Part shown: positions 49,430-58,855 of the stretch, one piece after another
Position numbering within the stretch: the stretch's first letter is position 1
Layout of the letters: every line of letters begins with the position of its first letter
Assembly (NCBI GenBank): GCA_040384265.1
Contig: JAZKJM010000002.1
Span: 57,474 to 121,473, forward strand
Reading direction: 5' to 3'
DNA from: Pseudomonadota bacterium
GTDB taxonomy: Bacteria > Pseudomonadota > Alphaproteobacteria > Rickettsiales > UBA3002
DNA length: 64,000 bases
Notes under the pieces: generated by a model
Told to the model about the DNA's origin: nothing
The model's database searches: none
The model's input: only the letters and a program-made list of their open reading frames with translations
Position numbers and translations under genes: made by a program

Positions 49430-50889
49430 GCGGCAACTGCCTTTCGTATATGGTCTGCATCGTTGAAGGGGAGGACGTGTTTGCCGATAGTCTGGGTTGT
49501 TTCATGGCCTTTGCCGGCGACGACCAGAACATCGCCTGCTTGTAAATTCTTTACCGCGGCGCGGATGGCTTCATCGCGGTCGCCGATCTCCGTCGCGCCA
49601 CTTGCGCGCGCCAGAATCGCCGCGCGAATCGCCGCCGGATTTTCACTGCGTGGATTGTCATCGGTGACGATCACCGCGTCCGCATACGCCACCGCCGCCG
49701 CACCCATTTCCGGGCGCTTGCCAGCATCACGATCGCCACCGCAGCCAAACACCACATGCAGTTTTTTCTGCGTATGCGGCCGCAAGGTTTTGAGGATATT
49801 TTCCAGCGCTGCCGGCGTATGCGCGTAGTCGATAAACACCGGCGCATCGTTGTGCGAAGCAATCTTCTCCAGCCGTCCCGGTACCCCGCGCAGCTGCGGC
49901 AGCAGCGCCATTACAGCCGCTTCTTTAACACCCATCGCGCTCAACAAACCCATCGCGCTCAGCATATTGCTCAGCTGGAATGCGCCATAGAGCGGCAGCT
50001 TCAGCGTGTAATGCACCCCGCGAATATCCAGCTGCGCATCCAGCCCGCCCGCATGCGGCGTCACCGACAGCACGCGATAGGTCGCATCGGCATGCGCACC
50101 GAAACTCACCACCACCATCCGCCGCGCGTCGCAAATGCGGCGCAGCGTATCGTAATGCGCATCGTCATGGTTCAGCACTGCCGTCGCACCCTCGGGCAGC
50201 ACCGCACTGAACAACCGCGCTTTTGCGGTGAAATAGGCATCAAGCGAACCATGATAATCCAAGTGATCGCGCGTCATATTGGTGAACGCCCCAGCACAGA
50301 AACGCACCCCATCCGGCCGCTTCTGGTCGAGGCCGTGGCTGGAGGTTTCAATCGCCACCATATCCACGCCCGCCTCACTCAGCGCGCGCAGCGTCTGGTG
50401 CAGCAGCACCGGCTCGGGCGATGTATTCATCGCCGGAAATGCCGCATCGAGCGCCGCTACCGGCGAGCGCAAACCAAGTGTCCCCAGCGACGCCGCCTGA
50501 TGGCCCAGCAGGTTGCCCAACTGGCGCACAAAATCCGCGGTCGATGTTTTGCCGTCCGTACCCGTAATCGCAAAAGCAAACGCAGGCTGCGCAGCATAAA
50601 ACGCAGCCGCTAATGCACTCACCGCCGCCCGCATATCCGCCACCCGCACCAGCGGCACCGCCGCCTCGCACACCGCATCATTCGCCAACAGAATCGCGCT
50701 CGCCCCACGGCGTACTGCTTCCGCAATATACTGCGCGCCATCCGCACTCACCCCCGGCATCGCCGCAAACAGGCCGCCGGGCGTCACCTGGCGCGAGTCC
50801 GTCGTCATGGCCGTGATGGTAACCGCTGCATCGCCCTGCACGGTCGCATCCAGTTTCGCCTGTGTCAGCAGCTCAGAAAGAAGTCGCAC
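49426..50889 (-). CDS. murE: UDP-MurNAc-tripeptide synthetase MurE
   Basis: Adds the third stem-peptide residue, almost certainly meso-diaminopimelate: the specificity loop reads DDNPRSENPAAIRA, with the DNPR motif of DAP-type MurE. 487 residues from a GTG at 50889, preceded by AAGGAGG at 6 bases, one of the best ribosome sites in the window. ATGs further upstream (50910, 50970) lie inside ftsI and lack such a site. ATP loop ITGTDGKTSTADFV (~100). Overlaps the ftsI end by 17 bp. Confidence 0.96.
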   Translation of the reverse strand: MRLLSELLTQAKLDATVQGDAAVTITAMTTDSRQVTPGGLFAAMPGVSADGAQYIAEAVRRGASAILLANDAVCEAAVPLVRVADMRAAVSALAAAFYAAQPAFAFAITGTDGKTSTADFVRQLGNLLGHQAASLGTLGLRSPVAALDAAFPAMNTSPEPVLLHQTLRALSEAGVDMVAIETSSHGLDQKRPDGVRFCAGAFTNMTRDHLDYHGSLDAYFTAKARLFSAVLPEGATAVLNHDDAHYDTLRRICDARRMVVVSFGAHADATYRVLSVTPHAGGLDAQLDIRGVHYTLKLPLYGAFQLSNMLSAMGLLSAMGVKEAAVMALLPQLRGVPGRLEKIASHNDAPVFIDYAHTPAALENILKTLRPHTQKKLHVVFGCGGDRDAGKRPEMGAAAVAYADAVIVTDDNPRSENPAAIRAAILARASGATEIGDRDEAIRAAVKNLQAGDVLVVAGKGHETTQTIGKHVLPFNDADHIRKAVAA

Positions 50890-52699
50890 GGACCACCTCC
50901 TTCTCGACATGTGCTTCACGCTGCGCCTGCGCATTTTTCGCGCGCGCTTCGCTGCCTGCCCACATCGCATTCACACGCTCATCCGGCGGCGAGAAATTGG
51001 GCTTCATCGCCAGCAACGGCCCCATCCGCTGCACCACACGCCCCACCACCGGCGCCGAAATCCAGCCGCCCGTCGCAAAGCCATAGGTCGATTTATTGCC
51101 GCGCGGCTCATCCACCATCACTAAAATTGCATAGCGCGGGTTACTGACCGGAAACACCCCCACAAACGACGCCACTTTGGCATCTTTCTTATACACGCCG
51201 TTGGTATTTTTTTCCGCCGTCCCGGTCTTGCCCCCCACATCGTAGCCGGGCGCATTCGCGCTCTTGCCGGTGCCATGCACCACCACCAACCGCAGCAGAT
51301 CGCGCACATCGCGCACGGTCGTTTCCGCGATCACCCGCTCGCCTTGCGGCTTACCTTTATTGCCATCCTTGATGACCGTCATCGCCATGCGGCGACCATC
51401 ACCCGCGACAGCTGCAATTGCATCGATCAGATGCAGCGGCGACACCGAAATCCCGTGGCCATAGGACACCGTCATCGTCGTCAGTTCCGGCCAGCTACGT
51501 GGAATAATCGGGCGCGCCAGTTCCGGCACTTCCAGCTTGATCGGCTCGAACATGCCCAGCGATTTCAGGAACGCGCGCTGGCGCACCCCGCCCATATCCA
51601 ACGCCATTTTCGCCGCGCCGATATTGGAGGAATACGCAAAAATCTCCGGCACCGAAAGCCAGCGCCCTTCCGGGTGCGCATCCGTAATCGTGAAATTGCC
51701 ACTGCGGATCGGGCGACTCGCATCATACCCACCCGTGATCGCCACCGTGCCACTATCCAGCGCCCCGGCCATAGTGAAGGTTTTGAAGGTCGAGCCCATC
51801 TCATACACACCGAGCGTCGCCCGGTTGAAGCGCGCATCGTCGCTCGCCCGGCCCGGCTGGTGCGGATCGAATTCCGGCAGCGATGACATGGCGAGAATCT
51901 CACCCGTCGCCATATCCAGCACCACACCAACACCGCCGACGGCGGAGAAATCCGCCACCGCTTTCGCCAGTTCCTCATGCATCATCGACTGAATGCGCAG
52001 ATCGAGCGAAATCTGCAGTGGTTTGGTGTTGCTGCCATCCTGCAAGCGGTCGTCATAGGATTTCTCAATCCCTGCGAGCCCCTGATTATCGACCCCGACA
52101 TAGCCAATCAAATGCGAGAACATCCCGCCATACGGATACACCCGGCGAATATCGGGCTCAAAGAACAGGCCCGGCACGCCGAGGTTATTCACCTGCTCCT
52201 GCTGCCCGGGCGTCAGGTGGCGCTGCAGGTAGAGGAACGTCGAACGCTTGCGCATCAGTTTTTCCTGGAAATCCGCCGTCGATTGATCGGGGAAAATCGC
52301 GTGCAGCCCCTTCGCCACTTCCTGCTCATGGCGGATGATGGTCGGGTTCGCCACCAGCGATGCGGTCTTGATCGAGGTCGCCAGCACCAGCCCATTGCGA
52401 TCCACAATCTCGCGGCGCACCACCTGCTGGTCTTCGCCCACCTTGGAAATATCGACATCGTCCTCGCGCTTGAGCATCAGCTGCGGCTCGTTGACCAATT
52501 TCTTGAACGGCAAATCACCACTGCCGACGGTGGACACTTCAAACAACCGCAGGCCCAGCATTGCGAAACACAGCCCAAAAAAGCTCGCAATCAGGATCGA
52601 GCGAATGCGCGATTCGCTGATGCTGCGCGCCTGACGGCTCTCGACACGGATAATCCGCGACGGTGGGCGCTGCGAGGGAATGCGTCGGAACTGCCGCAC
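50873..52699 (-). CDS. ftsI: Septal peptidoglycan transpeptidase FtsI (PBP3)
   Basis: Class B penicillin-binding protein that cross-links septal wall. 608 residues: membrane helix at ~32-52, N-terminal module, then active-site motifs MGSTFKTFT (SxxK), YSSNIG (SxN) and GGKTGTAEKN (KTGT). It starts with GTG directly after the ftsL stop (TAGGTG), so the two are translationally coupled. Partner of FtsW. Confidence 0.98.
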   Translation of the reverse strand: MRQFRRIPSQRPPSRIIRVESRQARSISESRIRSILIASFFGLCFAMLGLRLFEVSTVGSGDLPFKKLVNEPQLMLKREDDVDISKVGEDQQVVRREIVDRNGLVLATSIKTASLVANPTIIRHEQEVAKGLHAIFPDQSTADFQEKLMRKRSTFLYLQRHLTPGQQEQVNNLGVPGLFFEPDIRRVYPYGGMFSHLIGYVGVDNQGLAGIEKSYDDRLQDGSNTKPLQISLDLRIQSMMHEELAKAVADFSAVGGVGVVLDMATGEILAMSSLPEFDPHQPGRASDDARFNRATLGVYEMGSTFKTFTMAGALDSGTVAITGGYDASRPIRSGNFTITDAHPEGRWLSVPEIFAYSSNIGAAKMALDMGGVRQRAFLKSLGMFEPIKLEVPELARPIIPRSWPELTTMTVSYGHGISVSPLHLIDAIAAVAGDGRRMAMTVIKDGNKGKPQGERVIAETTVRDVRDLLRLVVVHGTGKSANAPGYDVGGKTGTAEKNTNGVYKKDAKVASFVGVFPVSNPRYAILVMVDEPRGNKSTYGFATGGWISAPVVGRVVQRMGPLLAMKPNFSPPDERVNAMWAGSEARAKNAQAQREAHVEKEVVRATSF

Positions 52700-53041
52700 C
52701 TACTGGTTACCCCGGGTCTGCGACACAGGATGAATCATCGCACGCTGATCATCGTCTTCGGTGACAATCACGGCCGCTGGCAGCACGGCAATCTGTTCGA
52801 TCTGGCGGCTATCGAGCGGCACCAGGTCGAGATGGCGATCCGCAAGGTGGCGCAGGCGATCCGGCCGGTTGAGATAGGCCCATTCCGCGTTCAGCAAATG
52901 CAGTGATTCTTTTTCAACCGCCAGCTCGCTACGCAGCGCCACCACGTCGCGCTGCACATCCTGCACGCTGTATTTCACCAGATACACGCCCATAAAAAGC
53001 GCGGCGATACACACCATATTGATGAGGATGCGAAAGTTCAT
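52700..53041 (-). CDS. ftsL: Cell division protein FtsL
   Basis: Small bitopic divisome protein that joins FtsB/FtsQ and activates FtsWI. 113 residues: membrane helix LINMVCIAALFMGVYLVKYSV (~6-26), then a coiled coil (VQRDVVALRSELAVEKESLHLLNAEWAYLNRPDRLRHLADRHLDL) with the conserved LNRPDRL end. Position between rsmH and ftsI confirms it. Confidence 0.92.
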   Translation of the reverse strand: MNFRILINMVCIAALFMGVYLVKYSVQDVQRDVVALRSELAVEKESLHLLNAEWAYLNRPDRLRHLADRHLDLVPLDSRQIEQIAVLPAAVIVTEDDDQRAMIHPVSQTRGNQ

Positions 53042-53052
53042 AAGCGTGTCTC

Positions 53053-54021
53053 CTATGCGGCATGACGTAACGGACTCGCAGTGCGGATGGCACAGCGCAG
53101 CTTGGCCGAGCGCGCTCTAGGATTCAGGCTCACCTCTTTTTCAGACGGGGTGATGGCATTTTTGGGAGAGAGAATAAACGTGTTGTCCTGCGTCACCGTG
53201 TTGGGCAGCAGCGCTGCCGGCGAGTGACGCGAAATCGGCGCCCCGATATTGGCGCGGTTGAGCATGAACTGTTTTACAATCCGGTCTTCCAGCGAGTGGA
53301 AGGTAATCACCACCAGCCGCCCACCGGGCTTGAGCAATTGCTCCGCGGCGACGAGCGCTTCTTCCAGCTCCGCCAGTTCCTGGTTCACCTCGATCCGCAG
53401 CGCCTGGAAGCTGCGCGTCGCCGGGTGGATTTTCATTTTCCCTGCCCCGCGCACCGCGCCTTTGATAATATTCGCCAGCTGCACCGTGGTCGTGATTGGC
53501 TCCAGCGCCCGCGCGGCGAGGATGGCGCGGGTGATGCGCTTTGCATCGCGCTCCTCGCCATAATCGCGCAGGATGCGCACCAGCTCGTCTTCACTGTAGC
53601 GGTTCACAATGTCAGCCGCCGTCGCACCCTGCGCACTCATCCGCATATCGAGCGGCGCCTCGCGCTGGAATGAAAACCCGCGCGCATCCTCGTCGAACTG
53701 CATCGAGGACACACCAATATCAAGCACCACAGCATCGACCGCGTCGACACCTGCTTCCGCCAGCACACTCACCATTGCGGAGAAGCGCGCGGCCATGAAT
53801 AAAAAATGCCCGGGATAATCCCGGGCAAGCGCATCGGCAAGTAACTGCACATTCGGATCGCGGTCGAACGCGATCACGCGGGCGGTCGGCTGCGCAGCGA
53901 GAATCGCGCGCGTATAGCCACCAGCCCCAAAAGTCCCATCCACAATCACCTCGCCCGCTTGCGCGGCGACATGATGCAGCATCTCTTCTTTCAACACCGG
54001 GATGTGCAGATGCTCGTTCAC
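53053..54021 (-). CDS. rsmH: 16S rRNA m4C1402 methyltransferase
   Basis: SAM-dependent RNA methyltransferase (MraW). 322 residues; HIPVLKEEMLHHVAAQAGEVIVDGTFGAGGYTRAIL (~6-41) is the SAM motif, followed by LDIGVSSMQFDEDARGFSFQREAPLDMRM, a long helical insert, and EALVAAEQLLKPGGRLVVITFHSLEDRIVKQFM. Overlaps mraZ by 4 bp. Confidence 0.98.
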   Translation of the reverse strand: MNEHLHIPVLKEEMLHHVAAQAGEVIVDGTFGAGGYTRAILAAQPTARVIAFDRDPNVQLLADALARDYPGHFLFMAARFSAMVSVLAEAGVDAVDAVVLDIGVSSMQFDEDARGFSFQREAPLDMRMSAQGATAADIVNRYSEDELVRILRDYGEERDAKRITRAILAARALEPITTTVQLANIIKGAVRGAGKMKIHPATRSFQALRIEVNQELAELEEALVAAEQLLKPGGRLVVITFHSLEDRIVKQFMLNRANIGAPISRHSPAALLPNTVTQDNTFILSPKNAITPSEKEVSLNPRARSAKLRCAIRTASPLRHAA

Positions 54022-54479
54022 ACCGCCCCCCCGACATCCGATTTCAGGCTCAGCCGCTTGGCTTTCGCCAATTCGCGCACCGCCGCCTCATGTTTCGTGA
54101 ATTCCGCCGGCGACCAGATTTCAAACGTCGCGCCCTTGCCGACAAACACCCCGTGCTCGCTGATCCCCGCCTTGGCGAGCAACGCTTCGGGAATCACCAC
54201 CCGGCCCTCGCTATCGAAATTCAGCTGCACCGAGCCCCCAAGAATCGCGGTCTCAAACGCATCGCGCTCATCCGAGAACGGGTCGAGCGTTTCCATCCTT
54301 GCATGCAACTTCTCCAGCCGATCCATCCCACACGCCTCGATGCACGGGCGCACGAACGACGCATAGGCGATCATGCCATTGAATTGCTGGGCGGCGAGCA
54401 CGGCGCGAAAGGTCGGCGGCACCGAAACGCGCCCCTTCTTGTCGATCTGCTTCTCGAATGTAGAGAGAAACAACGCCAT
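54018..54479 (-). CDS. mraZ: Transcriptional regulator MraZ
   Basis: AbrB/SpoVT-like double-domain DNA-binding protein that regulates its own dcw operon. ATG 54479 (MALFLSTFEKQIDKKGRVSVPPTFR) gives 153 residues; the second domain carries LNFDSEGRVVIPEALLAKAGI. A frame reaching 54533 would add a non-homologous N-terminus. Candidate MraZ boxes (ten-bp-spaced TGGGN) lie ~200 bp upstream. Confidence 0.96.
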   Translation of the reverse strand: MALFLSTFEKQIDKKGRVSVPPTFRAVLAAQQFNGMIAYASFVRPCIEACGMDRLEKLHARMETLDPFSDERDAFETAILGGSVQLNFDSEGRVVIPEALLAKAGISEHGVFVGKGATFEIWSPAEFTKHEAAVRELAKAKRLSLKSDVGGAV

Positions 54480-54682
54480 GATTTTCCCATTCCCCAACGT
54501 GAACCCGGAAACCAACCCGGGATATGTATCCACTTAAGCCCCCAAATGCGCGCCCACAAACTGGCCAAACATTCGTTTTCCCAATCAATTTTTCCAATTA
54601 AATATCAAATGATTAACAATGCTTTGCAGAGCAATTCAAAAATCTTCTGAAAAACGGCTATTTGGATATTTCTGGATTATCT
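54480..54682. other. mraZ leader region
   Basis: AT-rich stretch upstream of mraZ with TTGAAT/TTAATC and TATTTAA motifs on the minus strand that could serve as promoter; none is strong enough to call. No open frame of interest. Confidence 0.4.
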
Positions 54683-54739
54683 TGGGAACAGTTGGGAGAT
54701 TATGGGTAAATCTTGGGCCAGTCAAGGCCGATCTTGGGA
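54683..54739 (+). promoter_or_regulatory. MraZ-box-like TGGGN repeat array
   Basis: TGGGA at 54683, TGGGA at 54693, TGGGT at 54703, TGGGC at 54714 and TGGGA at 54735: three exactly 10 bp apart (5-base box, 5-base spacer), then 11 and 21. E. coli MraZ binds three TGGGN boxes with 5-nt spacers upstream of mraZ. Here the boxes read on the strand opposite to the gene. Confidence 0.65.
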
Positions 54740-54964
54740 CAAACCCGGGCTGTGGATGAATCGCCAGCGCCCCCGCCAGCGGTCAAATCGCGGGGTTCGT
54801 CCCATGGTTAACAAGCAAAAGCAACAGGCTGCGCGGCACCCCCGCCGCCACCCCCAAATCTTAACGAAATCGTCATAAATCTTTGCTAATGTTTGTGATA
54901 ATCTGGTTTTAGGTCGGCTCACCCCGAATTGAACCGCAGACACAAGAAACGAACAGGAGCAGAC
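54740..54964. other. Divergent promoter region before the duplicated-domain gene
   Basis: A C-rich block (CACCCCCGCCGCCACCCCC) then an AT-rich stretch with AATCTTAACGAAATCGTCATA near 54855, a weak relative of the Pho-box-like sites. GATAAT near 54898 could be a -10 box. No gene seen. Confidence 0.4.
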
Positions 54965-56467
54965 ATGAGCACGATTACCACCGAGAACTTCAAGGCCGTA
55001 GACAAAGCACTGCACGACCATTTCCTCGCGGAGTATAATTACTACCGCGCCTACAGTGCGACGGAGGGCACCCAGTTCGGCCCGAAAAACGAAGCCGGGC
55101 TCACAATCGTGCCTAATCGCAGCGCATTCAAAGCCTCAGCGAAGAAAGCCCTGGAATCCATCGACCAAACCACGTTCGTCAGCCTGGAGGGTACGCTCGG
55201 CATGTTAAGCAGCGCAGCGCGTGCCGCCGCGCTCGAGGATACGAACAAAAAAGTGTCTTGGGCAGCAGGCCGCGCGACTGCTGAAACTACCTATACCAAC
55301 GATATATCCTTCAAGGTGGTGGCCGCCCTCGATGATAACAATGCCCGTGGCGCCGTCAGCCACATCAAGATGTTAGAAGGCGCCCGAAACCCTGCTGCTC
55401 CAGCAGCAGCACCCGCTACGGCTGCCCCAGCACCAGCTCCCGCAGCAGCGCCAGTTGTTAAAGCTGCCCCCACTCCCGCGGAACCGCGTAAACCCGATGG
55501 CGACTTCCAAACCATCGACACGGCTATGGAAGCCTATTTCCTCGCGCAATATGAATATTTCCGCGCCTATCATGCCCAATCTGGCTCGCATTTTCAAAAA
55601 AATGAGGCGGGCCTCAAACAATCCCCGAACGCACCAACAGCCGAAGGTGCTTTGGAACGCATCCTGAAGCCAGCCGACCAAACCTCGTGGTATTCTTCCA
55701 GCATTAGCGATGCAACCAGTACGCTTCAACAAGCCGCCTCTAAAGCGGCCCTCAAGGACATTAAGGCGGAACTATCGATCAGTGATGGCCTTGCCGCCTC
55801 CCGCCCCGCTTTCAATGATGCGTCCTTGAAAGCCATCGCCAGCCTCGACGATAATAACAATGGCCCTACCCGAAGTAAGAGCAACGGCGAAATCAGCCAT
55901 GTCGACATGCTGAAAGCCGCCCGCGGCGAGCAAGGGCCAGCGCCACAAACCCTCGCAGCCCCAGCTCCAGCTCCCGCAGTGGCACCCGTCGTTGCTGCTC
56001 CAGCTCCAGCCGGTAGACCAGCAGTGGCTGCACCCGCCGTTGTCGCGGCCCCGGCTCCGGCACCTAAACCTGCAAAAACCACTCCGGAAGGCGGCTACAC
56101 CATTGTGCAGGACGATACCCTCTTCACCATTGTCCAGAAACTGCAGTCCGAGAACAAGCTCACCACCCTCACATGGAAGGGTGCGGATGATACCTCGCCC
56201 ACCAAAGCCATGGCCTTAATCGTTGCCCGCAAGAACGGCATTGAGGATGCCGATAAGATCTCGCACGGCACCACCCTCATCTTACCATCCGCAGAGGAGA
56301 TCAAGAATGGTCTTGCGCAACTCAAACTCACTGCCCTGAAAGACGACAACGTCATTTCCTACAAAGACGAAATGAAAGGGAAAGCGACGAGCGCGCTGAT
56401 CAAAGATCTCAGCACTCCCGTCACCCCGGCTGTCGCCAGAACCGACGCCAGCGTCACCCGCGTATAA
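54965..56467 (+). CDS. Duplicated unknown domain plus LysM-like end
   Basis: 500 residues, start fixed by AGGAGC. Two copies of an unrecognised ~140-residue domain, at 5-141 and 179-320: both start with an aromatic helix (FLAEYNYYRAY / FLAQYEYFRAY), then KNEAGL and an IDQT/ADQT turn, and end with LDDNN...SHxxMLxxAR. They are joined by Ala/Pro linkers (142-178, 321-373). Residues ~377-441 resemble a LysM fold (GGYTIVQDDTLFTIVQKLQSENKL ... HGTTLILPS). No signal peptide. Followed by a strong terminator. Function unknown; peptidoglycan contact is a guess from the LysM-like end. Confidence 0.85.
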   Translation: MSTITTENFKAVDKALHDHFLAEYNYYRAYSATEGTQFGPKNEAGLTIVPNRSAFKASAKKALESIDQTTFVSLEGTLGMLSSAARAAALEDTNKKVSWAAGRATAETTYTNDISFKVVAALDDNNARGAVSHIKMLEGARNPAAPAAAPATAAPAPAPAAAPVVKAAPTPAEPRKPDGDFQTIDTAMEAYFLAQYEYFRAYHAQSGSHFQKNEAGLKQSPNAPTAEGALERILKPADQTSWYSSSISDATSTLQQAASKAALKDIKAELSISDGLAASRPAFNDASLKAIASLDDNNNGPTRSKSNGEISHVDMLKAARGEQGPAPQTLAAPAPAPAVAPVVAAPAPAGRPAVAAPAVVAAPAPAPKPAKTTPEGGYTIVQDDTLFTIVQKLQSENKLTTLTWKGADDTSPTKAMALIVARKNGIEDADKISHGTTLILPSAEEIKNGLAQLKLTALKDDNVISYKDEMKGKATSALIKDLSTPVTPAVARTDASVTRV

Positions 56468-56485
56468 ACGGGCACCACCCAAACA

Positions 56486-56525
56486 AAAGCCGCTGCTTTC
56501 ATGCGAAAGCAGCGGCTTTTTTATT
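56486..56525 (+). terminator. Bidirectional rho-independent terminator
   Basis: Perfect 15-bp stem AAAGCCGCTGCTTTC / GAAAGCAGCGGCTTT with loop ATGC, then TTTTTTATT on the plus strand and TTTTG on the minus strand. It ends the duplicated-domain gene and lies exactly at the 3' end of rnpB. Confidence 0.9.
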
Positions 56526-56992
56526 ACCAGATGGCCTGTAAGCCGGGTTTTGTCCTCCCTTGCGGGATGGATGACTATTCATCTAGGCGCCATGTCGCCA
56601 TGGCGCTCAAGCAACCTACCCGCGTGTGCTCAGTGCGGAAAACACCTGTGGGCAGTTGCCCGCCCACGCGCCACGCCTATTTGGTCTTGCTCCCGGTGAG
56701 GTTTGCCGTGCCGCTTTGGTTACCCATCGCGCGGTGGGCTCTTACCCCACCGTTTCACCCTTACTTTTTGCTGGCTCATGGCTGGCTCGGTCTGCTGACC
56801 TCGCCTCCCGTAACCCGCGACTAAAAGCGGTATCTTCTCTGTGGCACTGTCTCTCGGGTTGCCCCGGGCGGGGGTTACCCGCCACCGTTTCCTATGGAGC
56901 CCGGACTTTCCTCGGGATGGTATGGGCCGCTTTGGAGATTTCCCTCCGCCGCAACAGAATCATCACGCAGTCATCCAGCCATCTGGTAGGCC
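56522..56992 (-). ncRNA. rnpB: RNase P RNA (bacterial type A)
   Basis: Catalytic RNA that matures tRNA 5' ends. On the minus strand the conserved GAGGAAAGTCCGGGCTCC is followed by GCCACAGAGAAGATACCGC and ends with AACCCGGCTTACAG, all universal RNase P landmarks. The P1 stem is visible: TACCAGATGGC at the 5' end (56978-56988) pairs with GCCATCTGGTA at the 3' end (56525-56535). ATTCTA at 56994-56999 (TAGAAT on the minus strand) is a plausible -10 box. Open frames across it are not genes. Confidence 0.97.
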
Positions 56993-57027
56993 GATTCTAG
57001 GCCATTACGGCCGATGAGGCCAGTGTT

Positions 57028-57747
57028 TTAAACCATCCCATGCAGCGCGGCGAGCAGCCCGGCGCATTCATCGTCCCACAGGCCGCTGATATTTTCCGGC
57101 CGGTAATGGCGTTGGAAGGCGATCACGCATTGCTCGGTTTTCATCCCGAAATCGCCATCGAGCTTGAGGCCATAGCCCCAGTTCGCCAGCGCCGTTTGCA
57201 GGCGGATGACCTTTTTGCCGTTATCGCCCAGCGTCAGGTCGGAGCCCACCATCGGCCGCGCATCGAACGGGAACAGCCCCACCCCTGCCCGCGCCAGCAT
57301 CTGCCAGTCGAACAGCTCGCCCGGGTCGCGCTTGCGCAAAAATGCAATATCCGAATGCCCCACCACATTGCGCGCCGGAATGGTGTGGCGAGCAAGAATC
57401 TGCTGGCATAGCGTCACCACGCTTTCCATCTGCACCGCCGGAAACGGCACATAGCCATGGCTGTGGCCGGTGTTGGCGATCTCAATCCCGATCGAGCGCG
57501 CATTCACGCTCGATTGCCCGCGCCAGAAGGATTCCCCCGCATGCCAGGCGCGCAAGGACTCCTCCACCAACGGCGTCACCGCGCCGTCCTCGGCCACCAC
57601 ATAATGCGCCGAGACATTCGATTGCGGGTCACGCAAATGGTCAATCGCCGCCTGCGCGCTCAGCATATCCGTATAATGCAGCACCAGCATATCAATCGGC
57701 TGGTCCTTGCGGCTATCGCTATTGGGGGATGGATGGGGGATGGTCAT
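57028..57747 (-). CDS. AmiD-like N-acetylmuramoyl-L-alanine amidase
   Basis: Zinc amidase cleaving the MurNAc-L-Ala bond. 239 residues: Amidase_2 domain with ligands in MLVLHYTDM (H24) and NVVGHSDI..., plus the RDPGELFDWQML acid; SIGIEIANTGH contains the catalytic Glu region. C-terminal PG_binding_1 domain (~165-239, LTLGDNGKKVIRLQTALANWGYGLKLDGDFGMKTEQCVIAFQRHY). No signal peptide, so it may act in cytosolic muropeptide recycling (AmpD-like) or need another export route. Confidence 0.9.
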   Translation of the reverse strand: MTIPHPSPNSDSRKDQPIDMLVLHYTDMLSAQAAIDHLRDPQSNVSAHYVVAEDGAVTPLVEESLRAWHAGESFWRGQSSVNARSIGIEIANTGHSHGYVPFPAVQMESVVTLCQQILARHTIPARNVVGHSDIAFLRKRDPGELFDWQMLARAGVGLFPFDARPMVGSDLTLGDNGKKVIRLQTALANWGYGLKLDGDFGMKTEQCVIAFQRHYRPENISGLWDDECAGLLAALHGMV

Positions 57748-57796
57748 TACCGGATCTTAACGTTTTTACTGGGGTGTGGCTATACTCATTTGCACT

Positions 57797-58675
57797 TTAT
57801 GGCTCAAGCTCCGCCAATTGCGGGCGACGCAGCGTAATCACGCCGACACCAAGAATCGTCAGGCTCGCGCCGATAATAATCTGCGCCGTGATCGGCTCGC
57901 CAAACGCTATCGCCCCGGCGCTGATGCCCACCACCGGCACCAGCAGCGAATACGGCACCACGCTGCTCATCGGGTAGGTCGTCACCAGGCGGTTCCACAG
58001 CCCATAGCCAATCAGCGACGAGAAGAACAGGCTGTAGCTGATGCCCACCCAGCTCGATAATTTTGCCTCCGCAATCGCCGTCCACTGGTTGGATTCACCA
58101 ATCCAGCTCAGCAGCGCCAGCGGCAGGATGGAAAACAGCGCCGGCCAGAACAACAGCTGCACCACCGGCGGCGAAGGCTTCATGCATTTGAGGTAGATGT
58201 TGGATGACGCCCACATCAGCGAGCCCAGCACCGCCAGCGCAAACGCGCCCCAATGCTCACTCGCATTGGGCGTTCCCGCCACAATCATCACCCCGAAAAA
58301 CGCCACCATCAGCCCGCCCGAGCGCCATGGCCCAAGATAATCCTTGAACACCACCGCTGCCAGAATACAGGCGAACGGCGTGCCCAGCTGCGTTGCGATA
58401 ATCACCGAGGTAATGCTTAAGCCCATATCCATCGCCGAGAACACCAGCGCGAATTGCAGCACGATCAGCAGCATGGAAATCACCACCATATCGCGCAGGC
58501 GCAGCAGCCGTGGCTGGCGCAGCGCAAACGGCGCCAGCACCAGCGCCACCCCCATAAACCGCAGCAGCAATGCCAGAAACGGCGGAAAATCCTGCATCGC
58601 AAATTTCGTCGCCGTAAAGTTCCCACCCCAGCAGGAAGCAACCAGAATAGCAGCGAGAATCGCGCGGATGGGCAT
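57797..58675 (-). CDS. EamA/DMT-family transporter
   Basis: Ten-helix drug/metabolite transporter. ATG 58675 with GGAG upstream gives 292 residues; N-terminus ILAAILVASCWGGNFTATKFAMQDFPPFLALLLRFMGVALVL and second half VLGSLMWASSNIYLKCM...SLFFSSLIGYGLWNRLV show the two EamA repeats. Substrate cannot be read from sequence; relatives export amino-acid metabolites. A longer frame to 58738 has no ribosome site. Confidence 0.9.
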   Translation of the reverse strand: MPIRAILAAILVASCWGGNFTATKFAMQDFPPFLALLLRFMGVALVLAPFALRQPRLLRLRDMVVISMLLIVLQFALVFSAMDMGLSITSVIIATQLGTPFACILAAVVFKDYLGPWRSGGLMVAFFGVMIVAGTPNASEHWGAFALAVLGSLMWASSNIYLKCMKPSPPVVQLLFWPALFSILPLALLSWIGESNQWTAIAEAKLSSWVGISYSLFFSSLIGYGLWNRLVTTYPMSSVVPYSLLVPVVGISAGAIAFGEPITAQIIIGASLTILGVGVITLRRPQLAELEP

Positions 58676-58855
58676 GGGAACTCCGGGAGTGAGGCGGAGG
58701 ATGGCATAGGTCAAGCCGTGCCTGCACGCAAGCCACATTCATACGGTTATCAATCAGTTGCCAAAAAAATGCGGTGTAAACTTCATGAATTTGTCACATT
58801 CCGGACAGATGCATTAAGATAGTATGATTCATCGCTTTTATTTCTGGACGTGACC

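Noticed and set aside
56522..56992. Protein-coding frames across the RNase P region
   Set aside because: The conserved RNase P landmarks and P1 stem explain the sequence; the frames have no ribosome sites.
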